Assembly: GCA_019973155.2 (NCBI GenBank)
Contig: BPQB01000083.1
Span: 62,001 to 126,000 of the forward strand
Length of the DNA stretch: 64,000 nt
Direction: 5' to 3'
Origin: Phanerochaete sordida
Lineage: Eukaryota; Basidiomycota; Agaricomycetes; Polyporales; Phanerochaetaceae
Position 1 is the stretch's first letter; each line of letters begins with the position of its first letter. The notes beneath the pieces are model-generated. The model did no database searches, was not told the DNA's origin, and saw only the letters and a list, made by a program, of their open reading frames with translations. Shown here piece after piece: positions 16,796 through 29,423 of this stretch. Both the position numbers and the translations under genes were made by a program.

Positions 16796-19700
16796 ATGAT
16801 GGCTGAATTGGACGCTTCAAGCGCAAACGCGGATTCGCCTCGTTCCCGCCGCGTGTCTCAAGTCACTCCGTCAGACTACAAGGGCTCAAACGGGACACAT
16901 GAGCCTTCATCTCCTACCGCTCCTGCCTCTCCACCTCTTCCGCCCCGCTCGCCACTGCGACCAAGGAACAACAGGATGTCCATCGACACCCGATCCTCCG
17001 TCCTATCTTCCTCTGCGGACAGCAGCTTCGAGTACGGGTCCGACTCGACAAGCGTTACCAGCTTGTCCCACAGACGCAGCTTCGGCAGTCTATCCACGCT
17101 TGTCGGCTCGCCAAGTCTCCGGCCAAAAACCCCGGAAAAGCCGCTGCCGATTCTCCCGCCGTCGCCAGTGCTCGAAGACCTATCGTTCGAGCACGATGGT
17201 TCTGCGTCCAGCAGCAGTCGCCCGTCCTCCATGCAGCTCCCCGCGGGCGCGTCCCCGCCTACGTCCAAGAGGCAACATGCACTCCTAGAGCTCTTGACCT
17301 CGGAACGCTCGTACGCGGCAGACTTGTGTCTCATCCGAGACATACACATGCCCCTCGCGTTAGGTACGTCCCCAATGTCTTGCGAGCCGAGAGGATCCTT
17401 TGTTCACGAGGCATGCAGGGAATTCGTCGGCGTTACAGGCGATACCGCCCTCGCCGCCTCCCTCCGCGTCGTCGTCAAGAACGCACTCAACTGCGTCTGA
17501 CTCGTCCACGGGCTCTCTCCTTGATCCGCCGATGACTCCGGAAGACGTTCGCATCATATTCAACAACGTCGCGGAACTTGCGACCTTCTCCGACGAGTTT
17601 ACGGGGAAGTTAGAAGCCGCATTGGGCTCCGTGCTGGAGGGGGGATACGGGGAGGACCATGTCGGCGCCTTGTTCCTAGAGACGGTGCGTGCCCTGCCTT
17701 CCGCGATGCCTCGGACTGCTCACGAGACCGCCCGCGCCTCCAGATTCCCAAGCTGCAGCCGCTGTACACGACCTACATCACCAAGCACTCGTCCGCGATA
17801 GAACACCTGAACAACCTACCTCAGACGCCGTCTCTTACACAATACCTTGCGCACACCAGCACGCTGGCGCAAACCCTAACTCATGCCTGGGACCTGCCGT
17901 CATTGCTCATCAAGCCTGTTCAGCGGCTGCTCAAATACTCACTGCTGCTCTGCGCAGTGATCGAGGAGACACCGGAATCACATCCAGACAAGGCCAGCCT
18001 TCGGAAGGCGCGTGCGCAGATGGAGGAGGTCGCACATGGTGTTAACGAGGGTCGGCGGCGGCGGGAGGTGGTGAAGGAGGTGCTCACGGGCGTGCCTTTC
18101 ATCAAGTCCGGCGAGGCAAAGGCGAAGAAGAAAGGTCTCAACATGGGCGTGGCGGCGTCTGTGAACCTCGGGCGCATAAAGAGCATCCGCGCGGCGGCGT
18201 TCAAGGTCAAAGAAGGCGCCGAGGCCAACGAGGAGGCTGCGAGCGTAGCGCGGCTGGGCGAGGAGCTCCGCCGCCAAGATGCGTTCGTGCGTGTGTTCGC
18301 CAAAGACGCCCTCCGCTGGGTGCGCTCAATGACCGCGTTCTTCGAGGCGCTCAAGGCATGGGCGCACGCCTTTGGCACGACCATCGGCGTCGACCAGGAG
18401 GCCAAGTCGGAGGCGTTCGACGCCTTCGTCGAGCTGATTCAGTATGGGCTCATCCGGGCTTGCAAGGACGCTGAGGAGGCGATTCAGCAAGACATGCTTG
18501 TTCAGCTCCAGCGGCTGCGGGACTCGACCAACGCTCCGGAGCGCCTCCTCGAGGCCATGCGCACCCTCGAACCGCTGCACTACGGACTTCTGAACTTCAA
18601 CGTATCGAAGTCGCGCCCACCGCCCCAGCTCTTGGAGGCCTCGAAGTCGTACGTCGCACTCCGAGGCCAGCTGAACGCCGAACTGCCCACGTACCTCGAC
18701 CTGCTCGACAAGGGCATACGTGTCTGCCTCGAGACCTTCCGGCGCATGCAGGTGGAGCTGTGGGCACGGATCAAGGGGCAATGGGCGGAGCTGTGGGAGG
18801 CTCTTCGGATGGACGAGGAAGAGAGAGGCTCGGCGGAGCAGACCATGGTCATCTGGCACCAACGCTACGACGAGGTCTCCGCGCAGCTCGAGGGGCTCCA
18901 CATCACCCGGAACATCTCTCGGAAACCGCTCAGAGACAAGGACAAGGGGCCGCAGCGGCCCACGCAGCGGGCGCGCGGCAGGAGCTTCACGGGGTCGATC
19001 GAGACGCACTCGACCACGTCGACCGTCGTGCTGGGGTCCATCGGGATACTAGACCCTTTGCACATGTACACCCCCTCGACACGCTCCTCACAGACTTTCG
19101 CTGCGTCGCCCTCGAGCCTGCAGACGTCATTCGCCGAGAAGAAGCAGTCCTCGGAGAGCCTCCATTCGAAGCACTCAGCGAAGTCGGGGAAGTCATCGCG
19201 GTCCCAGCCGAAGCACTTCGATGAGAGCCAGTCCTACACGGAATTCCTCCAGCAGTGCGCTGAGCGGTACGCCGAGTCCGACATGCCGCTCCCGTCGCCC
19301 CCTCCCATCTCGCTCCCGATGCCGCTGCGCAAGTCGTCGTCCCAGGGCCGCCTGCTGGATTCCACGGGCGAGGCCGAGGCGATCGCGAGCAGCAGCTCGT
19401 ACAACCTCCAATGGGAAGCCGTAGAGGACGGCCGCGGCCGCTCGCCACGCAAGCCGGGCTTCAAGCGGCGCCTAACCGACACCCTGCGGACGGGAAATTC
19501 GTCGTCGTCGCGGCACCGACGGTCGCCGTCGCTGCCGCCGATGGGCGTGCTGAGCATGTCGCCACGTCCGTCGCCGGCGCAGGCGTCGTTCGAGTTCGAC
19601 CCGCGCGACCCCGCGCTGCACCGGATGCCGACGCTCTACGAGTGCGTCGTCGTGTTCCCGCTCGCGCCGCCGTACCCCGTCGTGTACCGCGGGCTGCCGT

Positions 19701-19873
19701 TCTTCAACCTGCGCGCGAACCAGGTGTACGCGATCCTCGCGGAGGAGGGCCACCCGTCGTCGTTCCCCGACCTCCCGCTCAAGGTCGACGACGGCGTCGA
19801 CTGCCTGATGATGGTCCGCAGTGACCGGGGGGACATCGGGTGGGCCCTCGCGAGCTTCCTGCAGCCGCTATAG
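16796..19873 (+). CDS. Rho/Cdc42 exchange factor, DH-BAR-SH3 (Tuba-like)
   Basis: Guanine-nucleotide exchange factor. An N-terminal, Ser/Pro-rich disordered region is followed by a DH domain (KRQHALLELLTSERSYAADL, then PPMTPEDVRIIFNNVAELAT, and the diagnostic SLLIKPVQRLLKYSLLL). Next is a helical BAR-like region with long amphipathic helices (around LDKGIRVCLETFRRMQVELW and RIKGQWAELWEALRMDEEER), then a low-complexity linker. The end looks like an SH3 fold (YECVVVFPLAPPYPVVYRGL through DRGDIGWALASFLQPL). This order is that of the Tuba/DNMBP group and of fission-yeast Gef1-type Cdc42 GEFs (without SH3), so Cdc42 is the likely substrate and polarity or septation the likely role. A Ser-rich loop of about 40 residues sits inside the DH domain after the first intron. 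There are two or three introns, all in the first kilobase; the rest is one exon. Confidence 0.88.
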
Positions 19874-21371
19874 TATTTATCACTCTTATGCTCCCTTCTC
19901 TGTCATTCCTGGATGGCCTGCTGCAGATGCTTTGCTGCTCGGCGCTTGCTCTTGGACTACATGTTTCTCGCATGACCCTATCCCCGCACATCGCCTATGA
20001 TATCCCGGGACGTCTTAACGCTCAACCCTCGTAATGACCCTAATGCCCTTGCTACGTAGATGTCTTGTATTGTCGGCCGGATTTCTGGTTGTATATCCCA
20101 AAGGACACGAAATGGTTCTGTACTTGTATGCGCGCGCCTAAGGATTATAATGGCAACTTCCAGACCGCAACACCTTCGAATAAACCGTCGCTCGACTTCG
20201 CAGGTTTCGAGTCTTTTTGGATGATGGTCTCATGTGTCCTCCGGAACACAACGCACCCAGATTCGCGGGGGCTCTTGCACGCAGCAGCGGGCGAGCTGGG
20301 GTTTGAGCCGGCCTGACCCCGAGCACGGTTTGAGTATAACTTCCATTCACCGTCGGACCCTCGCTCGGAACTTCTACAAACCCTGGCACGTCCTTTCCTA
20401 TTACCACAGAAACATCCATGATTGGGATGTCGTAAGTCCTCCAACGGCCAGCTCGCTTGCTCACATACCTGCTGACTCGCCACGACCAAGGCGCGAGGTC
20501 GCTTACACTTGTAAGGGCATTTCCAGCCTTATGGAGCAGCCACGCTCCTCTCCTGCCAGCCCAGGTAACGTCAGGTCTCGTTATCCTTCTTTTGTCCTGA
20601 CGGTCTTATGGTGCTCAGGTGAGCTGGGAACCTGCAGCTGCGCGTCGAGATGCAAGCTGCAGGCTTAGGCGACGCTGCTACTAGCCGGACAGCCTTCACA
20701 CTTGAGCTCGCCGAGACCCTAGGACTTTTCAACGTTAGCCAAGGGTGTATCCTACAATTTGACCGGGCCTACGTCTGTCTAGGGAGCAGTAGTCCATCGC
20801 CCTGCTGCCCCGCATCCTGCGGTAGGGCTCGATCCCCCACGATCAGGACCAGGCACGCCGTAGGTGTTTCATTTCGCCACGGGCCATCTCATCCGCTCAA
20901 CAAATCCTCTTCGAGCCAGCTATCCTGCATGCCGTGCTGTTTCCAAGCCCCGCCGCCGTCTCGCGGGGCTGCAGCTGCCCTGCGCATTGCGGCCCCGTGG
21001 GAGCGCCGATTAGTCAAGTGATCGGCGACGCGTTGCGGGCGAGCTCGCGCGCGCGCACTTCGTTCCGGACGATGCGGACGGTGCTCACATGGGCGCACGC
21101 AGCGGTGCCCGGAGCCACAGGCCGCGGCGACCCGCACGCGCCGCCCCAGCAGCCAAGAGCCCAGGCGAAGCACGCCTGCGGACTGCTGCGGTCCGCGCCC
21201 GGTCCGAGGGGCGCGTCGGCGACGGTATGACAGCATTCAGGAGGACCCGAGGATATAAAAGACGGGAGGCACACGGACGGGGCAGACGATCCCTCGCGCA
21301 TTCCTCTCCTGAGCGATCTCCTGCTCGCCCCGCGTGCCCGCAGCCCCCAGAACCACCGCCCCGCACACAGG
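19874..21371. other. 1.5-kb intergenic stretch
   Basis: Between the GEF stop and the reductase start, genes both on +. Short reading frames exist on both strands but overlap each other and lack recognisable motifs. The last 120 bp is the reductase promoter (see TATA box). Confidence 0.4.
21254..21261 (+). promoter_or_regulatory. TATA box of the aldo-keto reductase
   Basis: TATAAAAG on the coding strand, 118 bp upstream of the start codon at 21372. A canonical match at a usual distance for a well-expressed fungal gene. Confidence 0.65.
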
Positions 21372-22520
21372 ATGTCCTTCAACAACATTGTCACGCTCTC
21401 GACGGGCCAGAAGCTGCCGCAGATCGGCTTGGGCACCTGGCTCTCGCGCCCTGGCGAGGTTGAGAACGCTGTGCGTAGTGTTTTCTGCGACGGCGATCCC
21501 CTAGCTTATCGCTGACATCCGTGCTGTGCGCAGGTCGAGATTGCCATCCGCCACGGCTACCGACACATCGACTGTGCGCTGATCTACCAGAACCAGCATG
21601 AGGTCGGCACCGCGCTCAAGCGCGTCATCCCCTCGGTCGTGAAGCGCGAGGAGCTCTTCATCACCTCTAAGCTCTGGAATCACAACCATGCCCCGGAGAA
21701 CGTCGAGAAAGAGCTCGACGAGACACTCAGCCAGCTTGGTCTCGACTACATCGATCTCTACCGTAAGCCGTGATAGCTTACAACTCTGTTTCAAAGTCTA
21801 ACGCCACTTACAGTGATCCACTGGCCGGTCGCGTTCCCGGCTGGCAAGCTGTTCACGCCGCACCCTGAGAAGGCCGAGATCCAGGTCATCGACGACATCC
21901 CGCTGGCCGAGACCTGGAAGGCGATGCTCAAGCTGCCCGCGACGGGCAAGGTCAAGGCCGTCGGCGTGTCGAACTTCAGCATCAAGCACCTGCAGGGCCT
22001 GCACGACGCGACGGGCGTGTGGCCGGTCGCGAACCAGATCGAGCGCCACCCGCTCAACCCGCAGTGGGAGCTCGTGAAGTGGTGCCAGGAGCGCGGCATC
22101 CACATCACCGCGTACAGCCCGCTCGGGAACAACATCACCGGCAAGCAGAAGCTCGTCGACTACGCGGAGGTCAAGGCGATCGCGGACCGCCTTGGCGCGA
22201 CGCCCGCGCAGGTGCTCGTCTCGTGGGGCGCGTATGACGGCTGCTCGGTCATCCCCAAGTCTGTCCAGAAAGGTGCGTCGCTTGCAGCTGCAGCTGTGCA
22301 TGCCGGCTGACCTCGCCCCTTAGACCGCATCATCTCGAACTTCCAGCAGGTGAAGCTCTCGCAGGAGGACTACGAGGCCATCAGCGCGATTGGCAAGAAC
22401 AACCACCTGCGGTTCAACGTGCCGTTCCGGTACTGCACCGAGTCCGACCCCAAGTGGGACGTCAACATCTTCGACGAGGAGGACGAGAAGGCTGCGACAC
22501 ACCAGATCCGCGTCGTCTAG
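21372..22520 (+). CDS. aldo-keto reductase
   Basis: NAD(P)H-dependent carbonyl reductase of the AKR superfamily. Four exons could be placed: 21372-21470, 21534-21762, 21814-22273 and 22324-22520, each with GT/AG borders and frame continuity. The start [20 protein letters not shown] fits the family. The catalytic tetrad is complete: Asp and Tyr in [18 protein letters not shown], Lys in ITSKLWNHN, His in LIHWPV. Cofactor-site motifs are SVIPKSVQK and, in the last exon, [13 protein letters not shown]. The cellular fold is soluble, about 325 residues, normal for the family. The substrate cannot be read from the sequence; [19 protein letters not shown] and the C-terminal [16 protein letters not shown] resemble fungal aldehyde/glycerol-dehydrogenase-like AKRs. 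The TATA box at 21254 suggests inducible or strong expression. Confidence 0.93.
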
Positions 22521-22977
22521 GATGTCTGAAAAGTGAAGCGAGCAGGCGCATGACGGACTACCCTACCTTGCTGTACTAGTACTATACCGGGTGAATCTCA
22601 CGTGAAGGGTCTTTGCACACCAGGCTCCCCAGCACACACGGGTGACGGGCGACGGGCGATGCGCTATAATGATACAGCCAAAGTAATGTTATACAATAAG
22701 ATACAGGCTACACATCCAAAATGAGATCCAGGAACCACACAAGATGCCAGCCGAACTGCCATGTTATGTCGGCGGCGAAAAAATAATTTTGTGGCGACCT
22801 CCCGTACTGGCAGGTTGCGGCTGACCACGGCGCGCAGGGATAGGCTGTGGAGTCGACTGTAGGGATTAATGATACATCTCGGCTCGCGAGGGTATGTCGG
22901 ACGAGGGTATAGGAAGAAATGGTTGACGAAGTGGTGGTTCAGCGTGAGGGCCGAGTAAGATAACGAGAGGAAGGGGA
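22521..22977. other. convergent intergenic region
   Basis: Between the stops of the reductase (+) and the membrane protein (-). Open reading on the minus strand through this stretch (to 22664) is a read-through of the last intron's wrong frame and is not taken as coding. 3' UTRs expected; nothing else seen. Confidence 0.4.
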
Positions 22978-25715
22978 TCATGGCAGAGTGCGCGACAGGT
23001 TGCGCTCCGTCGCGGTGAGGTCCGCGAGATCTGTCAAATATTGAGCCCTTATCGAACCCGAAAACGCAGAACAACTCACCAATGGGCGACGTGAACGTCA
23101 TGACATACGGATGCAGAGTCGACGACTGTCGCCGATGCGAATCCCGACGCGGACGTCGTTGTACCCACGGCGACGCGCCGTGCGGATGCGGCTGTCCACG
23201 CGCAGTAGACGACGCTGAGGGCTGTAAGGGCACTTCGTACGTCTGCTCAAGCGCCGCACTCGGCTTCTTCACGAGGCTTGGTGTACTGCGCCCGTCGTCT
23301 GCGACAGAGACTCCAAGCCCTGCCTGCCTGTGGGGCGCAGCCGGTGCGCTGAAGCGGTGCGTATAGCGATGCGCATCGGTCTGTAGGGGGAGCTGTCCAC
23401 CGGAACGGCGGCGGACGTGGCGCCTCATCGGCACGCGCCCCGCCTGGGCGAGCGGCGTTGGACCGGATGCAACTGACGGCGTGGCGACGGGAGATGGAGG
23501 GAGCGGCGGAGAAAGTGCACCCGAAGGAATGAACGGGCTTGACATAGAGTGAGGGAACGGCTGTCGATGGTAGGCAGAGGCCTGTTCTTGATGTTGCGAG
23601 TACTGTATGCCCGAGGACTCGACTTGTTGATCCATAGGGTAACCAGGATGCCCGTCTGCACTGGCATACGGCGGGGCATCGTCTTCCTCGTACTCGTAAT
23701 CCTCGTCGAATTCTTCTCGCTCGGAAATTTGGGAATCTGCAGGGTAGAAGTGGTGACGTGACTCCATCGGCGAGCCAAGTTGGGAGAACGTGGACGACAA
23801 GTGGCCATTCATGTCTGAGAACGCTCGAGAGCGGTCCAACACGGACGACGGGGAAGGGGGCATACTCTTCGGCGAGCTAGAGCCCACTGATGTCGGCAGT
23901 TTTGGCTTGTAACCTGCTTCGCTGGTGACAGAGCGCGGGAAGAAAATCTAGTGCCATGCGGACCCAGCAGTGAGCTCCAGCAGGGGATACTGCCACCGGA
24001 CGGATTAAACTCACGAGTAGAGTGATGGTCGTAGACACGAAGCACCCAATTCCTGCCATCATGAGCAAGAAGTCTGCAGCGCGGTTCAGTGTGCGGCCAA
24101 TGGTCATAACGTGGGTCAGCGTACCTGTCCAAAATCTGCAAATCAAATTAGCCTGACGTTTAGCAAGTGGCGAAGGGCCGAATCCAACTTACACGCTGCG
24201 GTTGATTGGATGCGATGTCCCGACAATCCCGTCGATAGCGACAATGATGAGGGGGATGGTGAAAAGGAACCGAAAGACGACTCGCGCCAGCTAAAGGCAG
24301 CTGTCAGACTGAGCTTATGGTATTAGATGCGGCCACCTACGTTGAGAGAATAAAACGTCGCAAGACGGACGACGACTGTCGGGTCTGCACCTTCCGCTTT
24401 CACATGCTTCAGGAATTTGGGGAACGCCCAAAGCACATACAGAAACAGCAGCGTCGTGCCGGTGGACCCCGCACCGCCCACGAGGAAGATGTACGCATCG
24501 AGCTGCGCGCACGCGGAACGCGGAAGAATCGTGCGGGGTAATTCAGGAGACGTCGGCGCCAAGCCAGGGCGAGCAACCAGGGATGTGCGGAAGAACAAAG
24601 GGGGCGACGTCATCGTCAGCGGGGTACAGGGGCAAGGGAACGGCGAGGAGCGTACCGTCGCCAGATTCCTCCTCGCTATCAGGGCCGTCAGGGGCATGCC
24701 GATGAAGGCAATCATACTACCTGGAAAGGCATCCGCCGGAAAGCAGTGAGCGGAAAGGCACCAGGAAAGGGCAAGCTCGCCACACGCGGAGCGGAGCATG
24801 TGCACGTACCCATGTACCACATGCGGTACTCCCAGCTATCGAACCACTCTGCCTTTTCCGGGTTCTGGTGAAGAAGATACAGCCAAAAAGCAAGTTCTAT
24901 CGCACGTGGAGACCAGTCAGCGTAGAAACCATTTGCACTGCGGAAGTCTCACCTTCGAGATGTGTGATCCTGAGCATTTATTGACAATGAATGAGCGAGG
25001 GTTATACCGAAGCCTTCGCGCGCCACTTACAACTCAAGGCCCCAGGCGAAGCTGAAAACGAAGCCCAAAGGTATTATCCAATGGCGATTCACCGGGGCAT
25101 ACAAAGTGAGGGGCATCGGAATGACTGTGAACAACGACAGGTGTTTGCAACGCGTCCTCATGGGAGATTGCGTGTGCTACGTACCATGACCGTCTGGAAG
25201 AAGTAGCCAGCCTGTTAAATACCATGAGGGTCGTATTCGCGCACGCTACAGATGCACGCGTACCTTCACTAAATTTGATGGCGGTGGTCGCGATACTGTA
25301 TATGACGAATAACGGGACAGATGCCAAATACGAATACTGGAGAAGAGATCAGCTTGCCAAGCTACACACGCTGATGGCAGTGTGCTCACTGTCATGACAC
25401 GCTTGAACGCCCCGGGTTGGCGACCGGCAGACCAGTGAAGGCACCTGAACTTGTCATAACTCCACAGGTGGTAGATCAAGAAGCCGAGGAACTGCATGGG
25501 CGAGTGCGACCACGCACGACGCGGGGGAAGAAGCGCGCGGGGTCAGGAGGAACGTGCGGATAAACATGCGCGGGGACAAGCATATGGCGACGCATATGGT
25601 TAGCGAGCATATTGCGGACGAGAAGCACGACGGCCTCGTCGAAGCAGCACGAATGACGCACGAGAACTGAGAGGATCGCCCACAGAAGATAGGCGGTGGG
25701 AGATGCGGTACTCAT
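22978..25715 (-). CDS. multi-pass membrane protein with long disordered tail
   Basis: Not assigned to a named family. Exons on the minus strand start MSTASPTAYLLWAILSVLVR and give six or seven hydrophobic segments, among them LASVPLFVIYSIATTAIKF, SMIAFIGMPLTALIA, IFLVGGAGSTGTTLLFLYVL, VVFRFLFTIPLIIVAIDGIV and LLMMAGIGCFVSTTITLLIF. They are followed by a cytosolic-looking tail of about 260 residues, rich in Ser/Pro/Gln with an acidic patch (EREEFDEDYEYEEDDAPPY). The last intron is small (donor after TSPI, acceptor GACAG), and the final exon encodes DLADLTATERNLSRTLP with stop at 22978. The layout (about seven helices plus a phospho-rich tail) resembles a receptor, but no GPCR-class motif was found. 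Start: ATG at 25715. At least eight introns; borders approximate. Confidence 0.65.
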
Positions 25716-27163
25716 GAACCGACTTCCGGGCTTCTACTCAGGGTACGTTTCGGGTGTCGGCGGTGACGACGCGCGTAGAGGTAAAGCGAGGGCGTGTAGG
25801 TGTCCAGTGTTCTTGCGCCGACGTCGGCGGGCTCGACAGAGCGGGTGGCGGGTGAGTGTTTCCAGAACGGAGACCTGGAAGTGATGGCGTGCAACGGTCA
25901 GGAAAAGCGACGAAGACGAGTCAAGGTAATGCGCGGAGGTGAGAAGGGGTGTGTAGGCTGGTGAGAAGGTAGAATGGGGCGTCGCTGTTCGTGAGGGTCG
26001 TGTGCGACGTCGTGGGCGTTGTGGGCAGGTTGTATGCACCATCTTTCCCAGAACACTTCCCCGGATTTCCTTTCCAGGCGATCGTCCGCAGCCACGTGAA
26101 GCATAGACGCCGTCGGTCCCCGCTTTGCCTTTGCTCCCGCCCTTGGCTCGCGGCCCTTTCTTCGTCCCCATGACCGCAGTTCGCGATCGCAAAACATCGG
26201 ACTGTCTCGTCAGAGCACTGAACAGGTACAGAATATTTTGGGCTAAATTGCTCATTTGAAGCACCGTCCAGGCGACAGGTACAAGGCACGTCCATCCTGC
26301 GTTTGAACTTCCGTCTCAGCCGTGTCCCGCAACTCCACCGCGAATGAAACCGCAGCACTGCGACTGACACAGGATATTTCGATCGCTGGCTGAGATGGCG
26401 CGGTACGCAGAAAATTAACAAAAATACCTCCGCTGCAATTGATGGAGCGGCCGCAGTCTTGGTCTTGGGTTCAAGCCGAGAATCGTCTCTCACGCTCTTC
26501 AATAGCTAGAAGGCTGACCCATGGCACGCAGACTCGTCCTGAAGGACTATACAGGTACGCGCTATCTGAATCGCAATAGATGAGCATAGCTGTTGTCATA
26601 CTGCGCGGGATGTCCTTAAATCGGGCACATATCGTCCTGGACGTCGACCTGCAGCGCCAAGCCAAGGGGTTCCCACTCAAACCTTTGCCTTAGCTCTCTC
26701 CACCACCGGCATGTTTCAACGCGTCACGATACATCCATACAATAGGACGACCGTCTCAGTACTCGACTTCCAGCTGTAGCTTGTGGTTGCGTCATCGGCA
26801 ACAGGGACCCTGTTAAACCTAGCCGGGGATTCACTCGCGGATCGTGCGCCGGAAAGCCACTCCCCTGGGCAAGGGTGATAGACCCAGGTTGTGATCGTTC
26901 TGACAGCTGCCCCAGCGATGCTATCACGGGTTATGCCAGCTTGCCGTAATGAGAGACCCAGTGTACGAAGCAGGTCCGCGCAACGCCTTTGTTGGCCTCG
27001 TAGCACTATGGGTCCAGAATATTGAATTTGCCGGTCAGAAATCCGTCAACGTTACGGAATCTACCGCTCACTACATAATAAATATAGCACGAGATATACA
27101 ACGTTTAATACAAGATCACCGTCCCGGTAACTCGTGGTCTCTTCCAGCCTTCTTCTCGGCCTC
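25716..27163. other. 1.4-kb intergenic stretch
   Basis: Between the membrane-protein start and the stop of the next minus-strand gene. Reading frames of up to 193 codons occur on the minus strand (25734-26502) but lie across one another, start with non-ATG or poor contexts, and are of simple Arg/Pro/Thr composition. No gene is called. Confidence 0.35.
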
Positions 27164-29423
27164 TCACTTACGCCTGAACAACCCAAGAGGCGCCCCAGCC
27201 TCTCCCGTCTCCTCAGCGAAGACGCCAAGGCGCGCGGAACCAGGGTGCTCCCCGAACATCTCGAGCGCAGACGTCTCAAGCGCCCTCCCCTGCCTCTCCG
27301 CGTCGGCGAAACGCTCTGCGACGAGCACGAGCGGGTCGCTCAGGCGGAGGTGCACGTGCTCGACCTCCGTGCGCGTCGCCTGCGCCTGCGCGCGCCCGTC
27401 GACGACGAGCTCGCGCGAGGACGCGCACGCGCCGAACGCACCGAGCACGACGCAGAGCACGCCGTAGAGCGCGAGGAGCGCGATGAACGTGTACAGCGCG
27501 CCCGCGCCGTAGCGGCTCGCGACGCGCTGCGCGAGCGTCTGCCCGCCGGTCGCGGGCGTGGCCATGAAGAGCGGCGAGGCCATCGACGCCATCGCGAAGG
27601 AGAGGTTCTGCGCGAGCAGCGTGCTGAACGTGTCGCTCGAAACGTTCAGCGCTGGCGTGAGCGTGGACTGGAGGTACGTCGTGAGGTCGGGGGCATACGC
27701 ATCGTCGAGCGCGGCGAAGAGCGCCGACGTCGTATTGAAATTTGAGAGCACGGGCGTGGACGTGAGAGTGTAGGTGCCGACGTCGGAGAGAGACGACGAT
27801 GTAGGAGCGGAGGTGTAGGACACTGACACGTTGTACGCCGTGACAGTACACGCGCCGTAGTAGTATGCCATCGTGAATCCCGACTCTGGCATCATGTACC
27901 ATCCGGGCGTGTTGGCGTTAGGGAGCAGGAAAGCGTCTTCTGAACTGACGAACCCGAGGTTGACTAGGGCGCCATACGGGTTGAGGACCGTACCTAGGCG
28001 ATAGCCCCACTTACTCTCCGCGGGATAGGTGTCGCCCTGCTGATTCGCGGTGACATTGTAGCTTTGGACGCTTGAGGTCATGTTGAGATCGAACGTGCTG
28101 TTCGTCGGGACGTTAAGCGACGGGCAAGCGACCGTGAACAGATCGGGCGCATCGTTCGTCACGCAGTTGGAGACAGGCTGGCAGCTGGCGGATATCGCGA
28201 AGGTGTCGAAGGTCGCGTTCTGCAGGTTCTGCGGAAGCGATGCAGAAACAAGAACAGCGTAGTCGCCAATAGCGACGGTCCGGAATTGCGTGCTGTCGTT
28301 CTTGAGAGCAGCAAGTCCCACGTTCATCAGGGAAGCGTTCCCCCAGCCTTGGAGCGGGCCGTGCGTATTCGACGTGGCCCAGTGGACGCAGTTTGTATAG
28401 TTCGCGAAGCCTTCGGGAGGCACTACCTCGTAGAATGTGAACGTCACTGCGGGACCGGGACAAACGTTGAGGTCGATATCGGAGCCAACGTGAGGAAGTG
28501 TATCCGGCGTGGCACTGTGGATCTCGGTATGCAGGAAAGCTTTAGAGGTGCTGTGCAGCCAGATGTCCACCGCGCTGGAAATTCCGATGTCAATGACTTG
28601 AGTGGGAGCCCAAGATTGAGTATATGCGTACCTTAGTGCATAGGATAAGAAAAGCATGAGGATTACTGCTACAAGGGCGAGTATAAATACCGGTGGCGCC
28701 TTCGCTCTTTGACCGGTCTTGCGACCGAGGTACACGCCGGACTCATACAAGCTCATCAAGGATGCTGAAGTGCAGAGCTTGATGAGGAGGCCATACTGGG
28801 CTGGGGTCGGTATGTCTTCGCCCCGTTGCTCCTCTTGCGCACGAATCCAATCTTTGGCGAGTCGCAGAGCAAACACGCCGACGACGATAGGTGTAGCGAA
28901 TGACACGACCTTCGTCTGCGAGGGAGTCAGCGTAAGTCACTTCGTAGGGAGGGGCAAGGCTCCTTACGGCGATGGTCGAGATGGTGAGACCGTACAGAGT
29001 CGAGTCGAGGTCGATGGTGCCATCTGAGTTTCGAGTCGGCGCTGACGAGGGGCCTTCGAGAACTACGATCGCCCCGCTGAATTGACTATCCTCGCTGGGC
29101 AGGTGGTCTCGCACCCGGCGCGTGAACAGCCAGGAGAGCAAGCCGCAGACGAGCGCGAAGCTGCACAGCGCTGCTGCAAAAGCGGGGAGCCAAGCGAGGG
29201 CACGGGGGGAGCGACGTCTGCCATACGAGAACTTGTCGGATGCGCCGCGCACGCCGTCTGGCGCCGCTCCAAAGGGCTCTTTCTTCTTCTCGTATTCTTC
29301 AGAGCTGCGCCTGCTCATAACTTCGACAGGCGAGTACGCAGGGGAGGCTTGCGACGGCATCGTGGTCGAGGCTGCAGAGACGAAAGGTGCACCCGGCGAG
29401 GCGTGCTCCCGCGGGGGATCCAT
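27164..29423 (-). CDS. large membrane protein with glycosylated ectodomain, copy 1
   Basis: Unnamed basidiomycete-type family; paralogue of the gene at 35300-37517. The first exon has a cytosolic Ser/Lys-rich start (ATG 29423, MDPPREHASPG), one helix (ALAWLPAFAAALCSFALVCG, then LLSWLF) and the family block RRVRDHLPSEDSQFSGA ... LYGLTISTIA. After an intron come SFATPIVVGVFALRLAKDWI, PTPAQYGLLIKLCTSASLMS, and a helix VFILALVAVILMLFLSYALR. Then follows an ectodomain of about 400 residues with many N-x-S/T sites and paired Cys (NVCPGP, NYTNC, SCQPVSNC), a last helix (YTFIALLALYGVLCVVLGAF), and a cytosolic tail (HLRLSDPLVLVAERFADAER ... ALEMFGEHPGSARLG). It looks like a cell-surface protein of unknown role. 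Two introns were seen. High confidence that it is a real gene; no function is claimed. Confidence 0.8.

Noticed and set aside
22664..23887. Single long minus-strand CDS through 22664
   Set aside because: It reads through the last intron in a wrong frame. Splicing at the GT/AG pair near 23080/23033 gives a sensible end (DLADLTATERNLSRTLP) at 22978.
25734..26502. Small gene(s) between 25.7 and 26.5 kb, minus strand
   Set aside because: Three overlapping frames of low complexity share the same bases; none has a good start context, domain or supporting splice sites.
27134..27745. 203-codon + frame opposite membrane-protein copy 1
   Set aside because: Arg/Glu-rich shadow of the GC-rich minus-strand gene; the minus strand has conserved paralogue motifs. 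The same applies to similar opposite-strand frames at 35273-35821, 18326-19009 and 5320-5952.
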